A stretch of 64,000 nucleotides of DNA. Source: Neodontobutis hainanensis. Taxonomy: Eukaryota; Chordata; Actinopteri; Gobiiformes; Odontobutidae. The DNA lies in assembly GCA_024349245.1 (NCBI GenBank), contig JALDNG010000512.1:1-64000 (forward strand). Reading direction: 5' to 3'. Under the pieces are notes generated by a model. The model was not told the origin of the DNA. It was given only the letters and a program-made list of their open reading frames with translations, and ran no database searches. This document shows positions 43,017 to 56,600 of this stretch, one piece after another; positions within the stretch are counted from its first letter, which is position 1, and each line of letters opens with the position of its first letter. The translations under genes were made by a program, and so were the position numbers.

Positions 43017-46000
43017 TTCCCCTTCTTTATGCTGATAACAATTAGCATAAACAATCTACTAGCTTGAGTGTGAGTTGTTTACTTTTGACAAAGCGAAAAC
43101 CCAGCAGGGCATCTGACCTAGCCTAAGTACACTTGACCATTTGACCTAACGCTGGGAAAAAGTCTTTGTCCACCCCTTGCCCCAAGGCGGCGTCAACACA
43201 CAAACATCAAGCATTAACTTTATGTAATCCCTTCAACTGAATCTCAAACACATTTCAAATCAAAGACAAAAATGATTATACAGGATATGTTCACAATCAA
43301 ATGGGACTCCACAGAGTCATTCTTAAAGGCTTTAGTTATGCTGTTAACTAGACCTGTGTTACTTTGGATGAAATCCTGTTGTAGATCTCACCTTTTCAGC
43401 TCAAATCATGCTCAGTGCTATTTGTTCTGTCCAGTCCTTAGACAAGTTTTAATTCATTTCCAGTTTTAATTCGAATTAATTTAATCAACATTTGCATAAA
43501 TTGTCTCAAAGGTAAAATTCTAATTTCAATGCTAATGGAATTTTAGCCTTATTCATTAAGGACACCTTGAAGGACCCCTGTTGTCGATGTAAATGGGGCT
43601 CTCAAATAAACCTGAAGGAACTGCTGTTTGGTTCCTAAGGTGTGAGTTTGTCCTCACGAGGTTTTCCGTCACATTGTATGTGAACAAATAAAATGAGGAT
43701 CCTTTAAGGACGCATGTTTCCGGTCAGCAGGCAATGCTGCTCTAATGGTCTTACTTTCACAAAACCTCCAGACTTCTTCTTTGCACTGCACCTGTCCCTG
43801 ATCTCAGTTTGTCAAGTTCAGAGTGATGTTACAGGACGTCCTGTCACTGGCCCTGCTCACAGGTGTACTCCAGTTGGCTTCCATTCAAATAAAGAACAAA
43901 CAAACAAATCAGAACATTATCTGACATTATTAGGCCCATAGAAAGTAACTCCAGGCTTTCGTCATATGAAACCATAAAAGCTCTTAAAAATAAAACAACA
44001 GATAAACCCCGTTTCCACAGATATGGTCTGCTGGAAATCTACTTTAATCTTCTCCAGAACGGTCATGTCAACCTTCTTTCTTTCTTTATTTTTGATTTAA
44101 CCTCCTCTTTTACTGAATTAAACACTGTTGTTATAGCACCTCTTCACTTTAATACTGTTAGTTTAAATCTTATTCTCCTTCTCTTTTTTGAGCCTTGGGA
44201 ACCATGGCTCAAAACCTAAATAAAAATAATTATAATAATACAATTTTAAAATGTTAGTCCAGCAATTATTATTTCTAATTATTCGTCTTCTTTATGTTTT
44301 TCAAATAGCATCACTGTTGCCTCTGTTTTATTTAAATCACATAGTTTTGTTCAGTTCAGTTTTAATTTTAGTTACCATTTAGTTTTACTTACCACAGTTG
44401 TAGGTCTTTCCCTGTAACTGTAAGTGGTATCATCCGCAGTCATAATAAAATTTATTCAGCTGATGCAAACATAAATCATTTTATAATAGATAATAGATCT
44501 AAACTATTTTCTCATGATCTATCGTCACAAACGCTTTAGCCAAAGACTTTAAATTCACAATCTAATTAGAATATTCTCAGAATATTGTTTTATTACTTCA
44601 AATTAATTCCTTTAGAAATAAATTCCATTAAAAACTAACCTCTTGGGTCAGACCCTCTCTCTGGGGTTAACCTTGTAACCGGGCAGCCTCTGTCAGGTCC
44701 TTGAACACACCACAAAGCCTCTGCTCTGTTCACATTGTTTTCCTCCAAAACACCATCACCTTTGTGACTCTTGTTTAAAAGGAAAGACTTTAAAAGGAAA
44801 GAAATCAACAAAGCTCGTGTAAATTTCTCTGTATTTACTTTTATAATAAACAATTTCTTTAAGGTTTTGTTCAGTATAGATTTGTTCCACACTGTCTCTG
44901 TAAAACTCAGTTTTACCACCAGGTGTTCAATAAATGCAATAAACCATTTTGTTTTTGCATTTTTTCCATATTAATTTTAACCGTAGCATATTTAAAACGT
45001 TTATCCATTCCTCATTTCACGTTTCCACTAATTTTGCATCAGACTCTACATAAAGAGAGTTCCCTTCACTCAACGTTAAACAGAAACTTAACCCATTAAG
45101 TGTAAAATCAAATCAATGTCTCTCTTTATTTATTCAGATTCACCAACATTGCACTCAGTTATAGTCAGTAATGTTCATTTAAAACAATGCTAAATTTTAT
45201 CTTTTATCTTTAGGATCTAAAGTGTTCTCCATAAACAGCTCTAAAGTTCAACCAAAAATATTATTCAATCCTGTTCAAAAGGACAGACTATTGTGTTAGT
45301 CTCTAGTTCTCACAATCAGCAATAATCCAAACGTTCCAACATTTAAATCAGATTCATCAAAAAATAAAAAAATAAAAATAAAAACTTTTTTAAAAATCCC
45401 TTTAAGCAGTGATTAAACCCAGAGAGCACCTTGGCCATTGCTCTTAAACTTTAACCATCTTTACAGTTTAACAATTTAACTTAAAATTTTCAAATAAACC
45501 ACCTCCAATCCTGCAAGATTGTTTTAACAGTTTTAACAGTTTTAACTTAGATAAGTTTTCAATTCTCAGATTACACATTTACATTGCAGTTTAAAACTTT
45601 ATTGTAAAGATGACCCTCATCAGTATCTATTTTAGTGTTCGGTATTATACCTTTATTAGAAAGTACCATTTCAATAAACTCTTGCTTATTATTTTCAACT
45701 GTCTTCATTTCAGTTTTTCTAATTACTTAAACAATATTTTTCTCAAACAATTTTTAATCCCATTCATTTTGTCATTTAGTTTACCAAAAACATTTTCATA
45801 GAATCAAAAAAAACAAAATGTGGACTATATTTGTATCATAAACCTTTCTTGAGCACATCAGTTCAGTGCAGACTTTTTCTGTTACTGACATTTTCAACAA
45901 AGCATTCATTGCAACATTTATAAGGTTTATTTAAATTTAATGACAGTGGAGACAAAAGTCCAACTTAAAAAAATACTTTTCTAGCTCAAGAGAGTGAGCA

Positions 46001-48411
46001 AAGAAAAGGGAGGGTGATAAGACACCTCTGTTATCTTGTGTTACTGTGGGAACACTGGCGATTAACCCAAACGGTTTGTGCTCTATTCACTGTCTACAGT
46101 GTTTTTATTACAAAGTGCTCACTTCCGTGTTCTGTCTTTGTGTGTGTTTTAAGTGGCACTATGTGTGTGTACATGACTTAACTCCTGATCTCCGGTCAGT
46201 GTCGCTCAGTGTTGCTCCTGCTGTGGCCTGGGTCTGGGTCTCAAGCCTCCACACTTTGCTCTGTTCCTTGTCCCTCTGCAGACATGTCGTCCTCTCTGCC
46301 ACCTCCACCCCCACCACCTCTCACGGCCTCGCCCGCTCCAGTGAACATAGGAATTTGTGCATTTTCCTCGGAGAAATGCAACATAATCAGTATTCATTTC
46401 AGGCTTCACGTCACTGAAAAAAGCCTATTTCTTTCTTTTTGTTAAATTTAGTGCATATTACATTACATTTTGAAAATGTGTTTCTGTATCTTACCGCTTT
46501 TGTGTCAGATCTGCTGCGCACTGGGCAGCTTCTTGTAGGCCTTGGTGGAGCGGGTGGTTTGGAGGAGTGTGGAGGAGTGTGGCGGGGGGGTAGACAGTTG
46601 TGGGACGGCCCTGTTCTGTGGCTGACCTTGAGAGACGGCATGCTGCTGTTGCAAGAGGAGTTGGAGACCCAGAGGCTCACAGGAGGAAACATTTGTAAAA
46701 AATATATATTTTGTCAGTGTTATCAGGTCTTTTATGCACTTTTCATAATTTATTCACAGTTTTGGACTTACTTTGTCAGATCTTTAATCTCATCTCTGCT
46801 GTGTCACTCAAACGTAATACAATATCTGTTCTTTAACAGACTATTTATAACTTTATCCTAATTCAGAAGCTCTTTTGAATTTTTCTAAACGCCAAAAACC
46901 ATCAAACCTTTGTTCTGCTTTACATTATTAGACATTAAACATTATCCATTCAACAATTGCCCAATCATACATCATTAATTCTAAGACACAACTTTTAACT
47001 TTTAACTTTAGGTTAACATTCATATATTCTCAATATAAGCCCCTCACTCGTGGGCTTTGTTTCTCTCTCGTCTCCGCAGTTAACACTTCAAGTTCTACTT
47101 ATTTAGATGGATCAAATTATGGATGAATTATCAAATTAAGGATGATTCAACAGTACAAATATGTCACAATGTTAGATTTTTATCACTATTTTTCCTAATT
47201 AACTCCTCGCATTTAGGTACTTGTAATTTACACAAATCCGTTTCGCTTGCTATTTTCCTCAGATGGATCAACTTCTCTGAGTCACTCTGTTGCATTAACT
47301 TATCACAAGTTAAGGCTTTTTCACATTCAGGCTGACTAATGTTAGATCTCATTATTCAGACTGAATCAACTTCCAATAAAATCAATTAAATGCATTCAAT
47401 CCACATTCGCATCCCAATCACACTCTCAATCACACTTTTATTTTTAACAATATTATCAAAGGTTAGCTTACCCAAACTTCATCAAAAATATATTTTATCA
47501 AATTTTTTTTTTTTTTTTATCGGAAACCAAACTTCATAAAAACACTTCAACTATATTTTTACTATCTCACTGCTGCACACGCAGTGAAACAATTCTTTGC
47601 AGGCCTGCTTTTTAACTTATCGTCACGTGACTTCAGGCAGGGTCTCGAGAGTCAGCTCGAGCTCTTCCGTCGTCCAACGCACCGTTAAACCATTAAACCA
47701 ACATTACTAGTTAGGCCAGACATTTGAATGTGGTGTATTAGGATATATGCTTATTCAACTAGAGCAAAACCTGCAAATTTTACCATAGATCAACATCAAA
47801 CATCCAGTTTAAATCTCACCATGCACCTCTATAGGCAGGGTCTCGACAAAAACACATACTTTCATCAGCTTCAATTCTCACTATAAACCATACAGGCAGG
47901 GTCTCGATTTCAAAGCAATTATTCTCACCATAAACCTAGCAGGGTCTTGATTAAACTATTTTCCTGTTCAAATCTCACCATAAACCAAGCAGGGTCACGA
48001 ATTTCAGCGTTAAGGACCTCCTACATTTGCCAACTTCATGGAAACACATCAGTTAGGTTGATGTAAATACATGCAGTCCACTAAACGTCCACAAGCATCC
48101 CAAACTACTACTTCTGGAAGTTTTTTGGTTCACAATCACACACACAAAAATTAACAGCTGTTTTACCTGACTTTAGTCCAATGGTCCAGTTTTTCCGCAG
48201 TCAGACGTCTCTGTTCTGTCCTCTGATCGTCTCTCTGCTCTTTTCTGTTTTTTAGTTCAGATATCGTCACCGCGTCTCACACACAGATAATGAAGATCTG
48301 GCCCGTAATGCTGGAACAGCGCATCTTAGGACTTATAAAGAAATGCTTGTTTGTGCATTTCTTCCTTACACATCAGTTTCACTTTCTGCATGAGAAATAG
48401 CAGATGTTGAT
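43017..48411 (-). other. ERV interior without recognisable genes (unit 2)
   Basis: Almost identical to 13010-18464 except for the loss of about 50 bp near 43473 and small indels. The minus-strand Pro/Arg-rich ORFs are at 46206-46692, and the leader repeats at about 47635-48002. Confidence 0.6.
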
Positions 48412-48429
48412 ATCCCGGACGAGCCCCCA
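48412..48429 (-). promoter_or_regulatory. tRNA-Pro primer-binding site, intact (unit 2)
   Basis: Minus strand TGGGGGCTCGTCCGGGAT, an exact 18-base complement of the tRNA-Pro 3' end, two bases inside the 5' LTR. Confidence 0.88.
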
Positions 48430-48431
48430 AA

Positions 48432-48870
48432 TGTTAGGAGAATTTACTTTACAGATTAAATGAGCAGACGATGGAGACTGTATATGATTTGAAAATAATA
48501 GACAGGTTTAATCTTTGCAAAGAGAAACATAACAGACACAGAGGGTTTTGCTTAAAGATGTAAACAATACATGAAGCTTTTATGTGTTTACATTATGCCA
48601 GCCCCAGCTCCAGGGTCGTGGATGGACGTGTATTGAACTGACGTGTCAGTCATAGATGTGTGTCACTAAGGGAACAGGACAGAGTGTCCCTGAACAATGA
48701 TTAGATCTAGTGCAAAGAGATGTATTTGTATTGTTTGGATTAGCCTGGCACCAAATAGGAGATATAGCTGAAGACATTAAGTCATACTTGTATGTGGATA
48801 AGCATATGAACTGGAGCAAGAGTGAGAGCATAATATTTAACATTAATGGAGATGTACAATTCCCATAACA
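48432..48870 (-). repeat. ERV-A 5' LTR (unit 2)
   Basis: 439 bp, same ends as 18484-18922; L2-like GGTACACAG resumes at 48871. Confidence 0.8.
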
Positions 48871-48906
48871 GGTACACAGTCACACTGGTTGTGAGTGTGT
48901 GACTGG

Positions 48907-50260
48907 CTAAGACCACTTACTCTTCATTCAGTCCGAGGGAGGTTGGAGACATTGAGTCTGAGTGGACCATGTTCTCCACCTCCATTGTCAATGTGGCCAC
49001 TCGAAGCTGTGGCCGTAAAGTCTCCGGTGCCTGTCGTGGTGGCAATCCCCGAACCCGGTCGTGGACACCGGAAGTAAGGGATGCTGTCAAGCTGAAGAAG
49101 GAGACCTACCGAGCCTGGTTGGCTCGTGGACTCCTGAGGACGAAGGGGACCGGAGGGTGTGTTCCAACTACAGAGGGACCACACTCCTCAGCCGGGAAAG
49201 TCTATGCCAGGGTACTGGAGAGGAGAATGTGGCCGATAGATGAACCTCAGATTCGTCCCGGTCATGGAACGGGGCCCTTTGCTAAGTGCTGTCCGGTCTC
49301 TGTACGACTGGAGCAGGAGCTTGGTTCGCATTGCCAGCAGTAAGTCAGAACTGTTCCCAGTGCATGTTGGACTCCAGCAGGGCTGCCCTTTGTCACCGGT
49401 CCTATTCATTATCTTTATGGACAGGATTTCTAGGCGCAGCCAGGGCCGGAGGGAGTCTGCTTTGGGGACCACAGGATCTCGTCTACTGTTTGCAGATGAT
49501 GTTGTCCTGTTGACTCCATCAAGCCAGGACCTTCAGTGTGCACTGGGACGTTTTGCAGCCAAGTGTGAAGCGGCTGGGATGAGGATCAGCACCTCCAAGT
49601 CTGAGACCATGGTTCTCAGTCGGAAAAGGATGGCTTGTCCCCTTCAGGGTGGTGGAGAGATCCTGCCTCAAGTGGAAAGTGTTCAAGTATCTTGGGGTCT
49701 TGTTCACGAGTGAGGGAAGAAGGGAAGGTGAAATTGACAGTACCGGTCTGTCGTGGTGAAGAAGGAGCTGAGCTGTAAGGCAAAGCTCTCGATTTACGGT
49801 CAATCTACGTTCCTACTCTCACCTATGGTCATGAGCTTTGGGTCAAGACCGAAAGAACGAGATCCCGGATACAAGCGGCCAAAATGAGCTTTCTCCGCAG
49901 AGTGGCGGGGCGCTCCCTTAGAGATAAGGTGAGGAGCTCAGTCACTCGGGAAGAGCTCAAAGTAGAGCCGCTGCTCCTCCACATCGAGAGGAGCCAGATG
50001 AGGTGGCTCAGGCATCTGTTTAGGATGCCTCCTGGACGCCTCCCTAGGGAGGTGTTTCGGGCATGTCCCACCGGGAGGAGACCCCAGGGAAGACCTAGGA
50101 CACGCTGGAGGGACTATGTCTCTCGGCTGGCCTGGGAACGCCTCGGTATCCCCCCGGAAGAGCTGGAGGAAGTGTCTGGGGAGCGGGAAGTCTGGGCGTC
50201 TCTGCTTAGACTGCTGCCCCCACGACCCGGCCCCGGATAAGCGGTAGAAGATGGATGGAT
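48907..50260 (+). mobile_element. Rex3 retrotransposon, internally deleted (unit 2)
   Basis: Same internally deleted copy as in unit 1. FADD lies near 49490. The C-terminal frame 49884-50240 is longer open here and ends LLRLLPPRPGPG, close to the natural Rex3 end. Confidence 0.88.
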
Positions 50261-50528
50261 GTTACATGAAGATGAATTTCTGTGTAATGCCCTGATATGT
50301 TTATTTATTGTATTATGGTGGTGAGTGATGTCAAAATGATGTCATTAATCTTGATTTTATGGTGTTTTTGGAGGCAGCACCTACATGTATAAAAAGTGGA
50401 GCACAAGGGCTACCTTCAAATCTAGTGAAGGTCAAGTGAACTGAAACATTGTTTAAATAAATGAATGAAGAGTATGGGAGCCTTTTTGATTTTTCTATGA
50501 TACTCCAACACACCTCTTGACATTTCAG

Positions 50529-50788
50529 GTGTACAGAAAACAAAACCCAAAGTACAGTCACCAAAAGTCTTTAAAATACCTCAAAAGGTTTTAGACAGTT
50601 TGGAAGAATACTGTAGATTCAGGACATCTGTCAAGGAAATAAGCAGGCAGCATACTCTGACCAGGTTAGCAAGGTTCATAACCACAGGGATTGCCTTGAT
50701 AATTTCCTTGGCTCATGGAAAAGATAGATTTTCATTGTATGCATTTCAGGCCCTCAAGCCACTGGCCTCTGCTGAAGAAAATAAATAG
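50529..50788 (+). CDS. Terminal-exon-like open frame (unit 2)
   Basis: Acceptor CATTTCAG at 50528, then the same 85-codon frame to TAG at 50786-50788. The sequence appears identical to unit 1 over the coding stretch, in contrast to the broken protein genes around it. Confidence 0.4.
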
Positions 50789-51303
50789 AAAAATAAAATA
50801 AAAACTGTAATTTGCTGTCAAAAATCACAAATGGGATCAAAAGTGACAGTGTCAAAACCATCTGTAAAATAATTATAGAAAAAAAGACATTAGATTTTGT
50901 ACATCAGTCTTAATAAATGGAATATCTATCCACATACACTAAATATAATATTTGTACACATGTACATTTGAATGAACAAATGACAAATGACAAAAACATT
51001 TGTTAGGCTATAGCTCTGTTTTAAACCATTTATTAAGCCTTTACTATTTTAAACTGTAAATAATATTTATAGAAAGGTATTGAAGATATTTATTTAAATG
51101 GCAAGACAACATGACCTCTTCAAGTATTTTGACATGTTGTGGTATATTTTTCATGTTATGTGCTTATTTCTGTTTTTCATTTATGCATGATGAGTTTATG
51201 TTATGTGTTTATGGTTAATACTTATGCATGGTGTGTAATCAAGTAGTGGATGTTATATTAAAACATTTAGAAACATATTAAAGTAAAACAAAGGAAAACT
51301 TAA

Positions 51304-51644
51304 TGTCAGGGAGTATGGTTTAAATCAGGATAAGTTTAAAGCACACACACATATTGGAGGCCAAGATAGAGACATGGGAGCCTGATGCTCAAGGCCAGAG
51401 AAGGGAGAGGCCTAGCAGGTGGGAAAGTCCCAAGTTGTTACAGAATGACATCACAGAGTTTAATAAAAATCTTCAAAGGCTCATCAAAGATTACAAAAGA
51501 GTTATCACTAAACTGTCATATCAAAACTGTATAAAAGGCTTACATTTTCTGTACAAAAATTAGTAGAGCTTGGGGAATAGCCTACTCGGGTCATTTATTG
51601 TGTTGGTTGTGAGCAATAAAGACTCTAAGACATGGAAATGGCTG
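51304..51644 (+). repeat. Possible LTR-like promoter segment (unit 2)
   Basis: Counterpart of 21348-21689 with the same TATAAA and AATAAA. Confidence 0.3.
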
Positions 51645-51891
51645 TGCGTTCATGACTTATTCCACACAATTGTGCCAAAGACTGAGCGGTCAGTATTGGA
51701 CACAACAATGTGCAAACTGATCCATGATCCCTGGTATGCAATACCAGGGTTTTCTTTAAGCAATACTGGATATCTTGCACTGGATATCTTGCACTTACTG
51801 CTATTGCTCTTCTGGTTAGGCCTAAACTGGAATCGTTGCATTGTACTTGTACATGTGTAATGACAATAAAGTTGAATCTAATCTAATCTAA
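51645..51891 (+). mobile_element. LINE 3' end with (TCTAA)n tail (unit 2)
   Basis: Counterpart of 21690-21936, same tail length. Confidence 0.55.
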
Positions 51892-52430
51892 ATAGGCCCA
51901 ACACTATAGTAGGAGAAACATGCCCATATCATGATGCTTGCTTTACTGTCTTCAAATTCAGAGTTTGGCATTCTGGTTATTCTTGATCCATTTTGATGGC
52001 TGTGTTTTGTTTTCTTCCACATCTCTCTGGCTTTGCTCTCCATTTTAAGTCATTGGAGATCATTTTAGAGGCCTATATTTTTTGCACCTCTTTATATGTT
52101 TTTCCCTACTGCATTCAACTTTTTAATCAAAGTACGCTGTTCTTCTGAAGAATGTCTTGAATGATCCATTTTCCTCAGGCTTTCAAATGCATGTTCAACA
52201 AGTGCTGGCTTCATCCTTAAATAGGGGCCACCATTGATGACCTCAGTGATTGAATACCACACTGCTATTTTTTGAACACCCCTTTCAACTAATTGTCCAA
52301 TTGCACAGCCTTAAGAGCGTGCATAACATGAATGCTGGATCTTGTCTGTTTCCTGAGAATCTTCTGCACCTACTAGTAATTAGATGCCACTTAGCAATAA
52401 AAATATACTAAAACGCACGTGTTGGTTGAG
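51892..52430. mobile_element. Tc1/mariner-like remnant (unit 2, tentative)
   Basis: Counterpart of 21937-22480; small indels only. Confidence 0.4.
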
Positions 52431-53284
52431 GTAGTATTTTTGTAGTATCCCAAGATGGATGAAAAACCTTATGGAACCTGCCCTGGCATGTGTCCTATCT
52501 TTTCATTTTGATATTGCATGAAAATTTTAGTTTTGTTGTTTATTATTTTTAATGTTAAGTTCAGTGAAATTTGTTTTACAATTGAATATTGATTTTTTTT
52601 AAAGTACTCGGTGGTCATTCTGTAGATTACAAACAATATTGACTGATTTCTATATTATAAAAGGCCAATATCTATGTTAGAAATTTTGGGCTTTAAGTAA
52701 ACGTAAATTTAGCATTTTAATTACTGTTCACTTGAACTAAGAATTGTTGTAAATAAATAAAAGAGTTTTGCCTGATCAAAACAAGGCAAATGTTACAGTC
52801 AATTCAAATTTTTAATTTAGTTAAAAAATTAAACCAACTTTAAGTATTTACCACTCAGTCTTTTTAATTATTTTGAGCTTCCGGGTTTACAGTGTGTGAA
52901 GATGGCAGGGACGGTGTGGGCTGCGGCTGCCTTTTGCAAAGAAACCCCACAGAGACAATTAAACTACTGACCTGTATCATCAAGGATTTGTTCTTGCTTC
53001 CTGTTTGGAAACACGGTAGGAAGCGGACTTTTGGGCCTATGGCAGTGACATACAGCACACACACCTGGAGGAGTGGCTCGCACTTCCTAACAACTAGAGA
53101 GCGGATCAATGGCCATGGTTTGAACTTGTGACCTATACAAGATGAGACATGCGATGGATTTAAAACATTAAGGAAGAGCAACAAGAAGGGAACTTAAAAA
53201 ATATATATATTCAAATATGATAGCCTTACTGAAACAAACCAAAGTCACCAAAAAGTTATGCATGCATGTTTTTTTAAGAAAAGC
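52431..53284. other. Spacer (unit 2), little recognised
   Basis: Counterpart of 22481-23331. The short ATG frame near 52902 is the same 22 codons. Confidence 0.3.
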
Positions 53285-53378
53285 TGCTCCAAGTGAGATT
53301 TGAACTCACAACCTCAGCATTACTCTGCAGGTAACTGTCTTATAAGTACTGCGCGCTGACCGATTGCGCCACTGGAGC
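53285..53378 (-). tRNA. tRNA-Ile(UAU) with intron, intact copy
   Basis: 94-bp minus-strand gene with all four arms paired: acceptor GCTCCAG/TTGGAGC, D stem GCGC/GCGC, anticodon stem CAGTA/TGCTG with anticodon TAT (complement of 53342-53344), and T stem GTGAG/CTCAC. An intron of about 20 nt sits after the anticodon loop position 37. The internal A box (TGGCGCAATCGG) and B box (GAGTTCAAATC) are present and a TTTT terminator follows. It would decode AUA. This copy has the GC dinucleotide that unit 1 lacks. Confidence 0.9.
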
Positions 53379-53694
53379 TTGTTCAACAGCAATCAGGACA
53401 CAAACCTACAGCTAAGAAACTACAGATTTATGAGACCGTTTTATCCTCAGTCCCCTAAAACCAGTCAAGATCCTCTCAGGAATTTTTCTAATCTATTCTC
53501 TCCTGCTCTGCCTCGTCAAACTCATTTGACACTGCCGTGTCAAATGCCACAGTGAGTTCCAGTAAAACCAGAATTGAAACTTTACCAGAATCCAAGTCAG
53601 CATTTGTGTCTGATTTAGACTTAATGAAACAGTGGCTTCGTGCTCTGTTTTTCACACATCTACGTCTATGTGACACACAGCAATGTGTGGTCAC
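53379..53694. other. Spacer (unit 2), nothing recognised
   Basis: Counterpart of 23424-23739. Confidence 0.35.
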
Positions 53695-56600
53695 ATTGTT
53701 TTAATTTCATTATTGTGTGGTTTCATCATTGATGTACATTCAATGTGAAAATGTGATGTGGTGCAGTACCATTTTCTGCCACAAGGTGGCAGCGCCCTTG
53801 TGAGACGGCATGTGCTCTTCTGGCGCTGCTCTGTCAGACCGGCAGATGCAGCCAAAGAGAACAAGAACTGATCGTGGGTCCGCCTCATTTGTTCTTTTTG
53901 TAGTGGGTCCACCGGCCAATACCTGCTACAGTTTCTTGGTGGCCCAGAGACGGTGTGTGACTATGTGAAAGGGAGACAGCCATGGCTGATGGTGAGAGGA
54001 GAAACTTGATGTGGGGCATCCAGAGAACCCTGCTCACCCTATCACCGGATGAACTGTTCCAGACTGCCAAAGCCCTGGGGCCCATTACTGGAGGGGACCA
54101 GCCAGGTCTTACGTCAGGGGATGAGGAGAGTTGTTTCCAGTATCAGTGATGACATCATCAGTGATGTTATGTGCAGTAAAACTTTATTTGAATCTGAAGA
54201 CATGGGGATGTCATATTTGCTACAGCTCAAAGATGTTATTAATGAGCTCATCCAAAGTCGTGATTTGTTAGTACCAATAGCCCGTCCCCAGACACCCAGA
54301 TCAATGACACTGTTCAAAGTCGGATTAATGATAACTTACAGTAAAATGAAACAGAAGATACAAAGACTGATCCCCACTAAGTTGTGAGCGCAAACAGTAC
54401 AGAAATCCAGGAGCTGCTTACTAGTTATGAGGAGCTAAGTTAAAGAATCTGACAGTACATGCCCACAGTCGCTGCTCAGCCTGTACTGCAGTCACTAGTA
54501 AAAATACAGCCTAAATCACAGTTTAGAGCACAAAACAACTCAACTGAAAACCCCACACATGAAAAAGTTGTGTCACTCAGAGATCTCTCATACCTCCACC
54601 GTAGAGAGTTCAAAATCCAAGAGATCAGATATAAGCTATAACAATGTTTGTTGTCAGATCGAAGAAGGGTTTAAAGATCAGTTGAGCGATGCTGAAATAG
54701 TCAGAACTGTCTTAAGAGTTATCAAACCTGGTAATTTCAAAGACATGCTGATGACTAAAGATGAACTGACAGTAGGAGAAATAAAAGACTTTTGCACTCC
54801 CACCTTCATGAACAGACCAACATAGATTTGTTCCAAGAACTAATGTGCACTAAGCAAGGTGAGGGTGAGACCCCCCAGCAGTTCCTCTATCGAGTCATAG
54901 GCCTTAAGCAGAAGATCCTGCTTGCCTCAAAAAACATAGCCACAGATGTAAAGTACTCTGCTAGTACGGTCCAAGATGTGTTTCTCCATACTGTGTATCG
55001 GGGCTAGGACACAAACACAGTGACATTCAAAGAGAACTAAAACCATTACTAGCTGACCCTTCAGTTACTCATGAAGCAATACTCAAACATCTCAAAAAGT
55101 AATTAGTGATGAAAAGGCAGCGACGCCTAGGTCCAGTGACACGCCCCAGAGGTGCCCATGCACAAGGTTCACTGAAGTGAATGCTGCTCAGAGCCCTGTG
55201 ACAAAAGACGACACTTGTGTGAAGAGAAATGATAAAAAGACGAACCTAATACAACAACTGGTTTTAAAAAGTTGAAGAGTTAACAAGTATATCTGCAATC
55301 ACAAAAAGCAGAGCAAATGAGCCAACACATGAAAAGCAAAGCAAGTGACGAGAACACAAAACAACGTGGCTGTGCATTGTATCTTGAACAAAATCGTCCT
55401 GATTGTCCTCACTGCTTTTACTGTGGAGAAGAGGGACATCGAGCAGTAGGCTGTTTAAGGAAGTCATCTCGTCAGGGAAACTGGAGCCGATCTCTGTCAA
55501 GAGACAAGTAACGTCCCAAACCGCAACAAGTAAAGACATACAACAAGGACAGCCAGCACCAAACACACATGTCAATACACTGGCTACAGACTTACCTGAT
55601 GTTAAAAAATGAAAGACTTGCAAAGCTTATTGGGAATAAAGCACTCACGCATTGTAGTCTGAATGGTTTTGCAGTTAGTGCCTTACTAGACAGTGGAGCC
55701 CAAGTAAGCATCATTGTTAGAGAATGGAAAGACAAATACTTACCAGACACAGCAATTCAGTCACTCAGCGAAACTGTTGATGAGGAGGAGGATTTGAAAC
55801 TCTATGCTTTAAATGGTGACAGACTGCCATTTGATGGCTGGGTGGCCATAACAGTCAATCTTATGGGTAATGTTGACCCTAGCTTGTCAATCACTGTACC
55901 ATTCCTTGTTAGTAGTTTTGCTCTGGAGAGACCCATTCTTGGTTTCAATGTCCTAGAGGAAGTGATCCAAAAGCAACCTGAGAGGTTTATTTCAACAATA
56001 ACTAGTCTTCTCTGTAGTGCCATGTCCATCCCGACAGAGAAGGCAGAGCTTCTTGTGAACTTCATTCAGACTAACAAAGCTTTAGTTCAAAATGAAGTAA
56101 AAGTAAATGACACCACTATCCCAGCTGGACAAGTAGCCTGGATAAAGTGTAGTGTCTCACCTGGAATGAACTTGTCAGAGACTGTTTTTCTGTTTGAACC
56201 CGATGAAAATAACACGCAATTGACTGAACTGGACATTGGTGAGGGTTTTGTGGAGGTACATAATGCAAAGAGCCCCTATGTTCTAATACCGGTGGGCAAT
56301 AACACCAAACATACTGCGACATAACAAATTAAAACAGCCCTGGGTAGTATTTACAGTGTTGGTAAAGTAATAAATATGAACGCACCTGAGGAGCCAGAGC
56401 CCACAGTGACTGTAAGCAGTGTTGCCCCACTCCCGCCATCTCCATGGCTACCTTCCATTGATCTAAGTCATCTCACTGATGAACAACAAGCAAAAGTTGA
56501 CAAAATGCTCTGTGAAGAGTCAGAAGCCTTTGCCCGAGACAGCACAGACATCGGATGTATACCTACCCTGCAAATGTCAATCAACTGGAAGACAATATCC

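Larger units (their letters stand above)
41653..48870 (-). mobile_element. Endogenous retrovirus A hybrid (unit 2)
   Basis: Same structure as 11642-18922: split 3' LTR 41653-42273, nested B-type LTR 42649-43016, gene-less interior, primer-binding site, full 5' LTR. No retroviral gene is recognisable. Confidence 0.75.
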
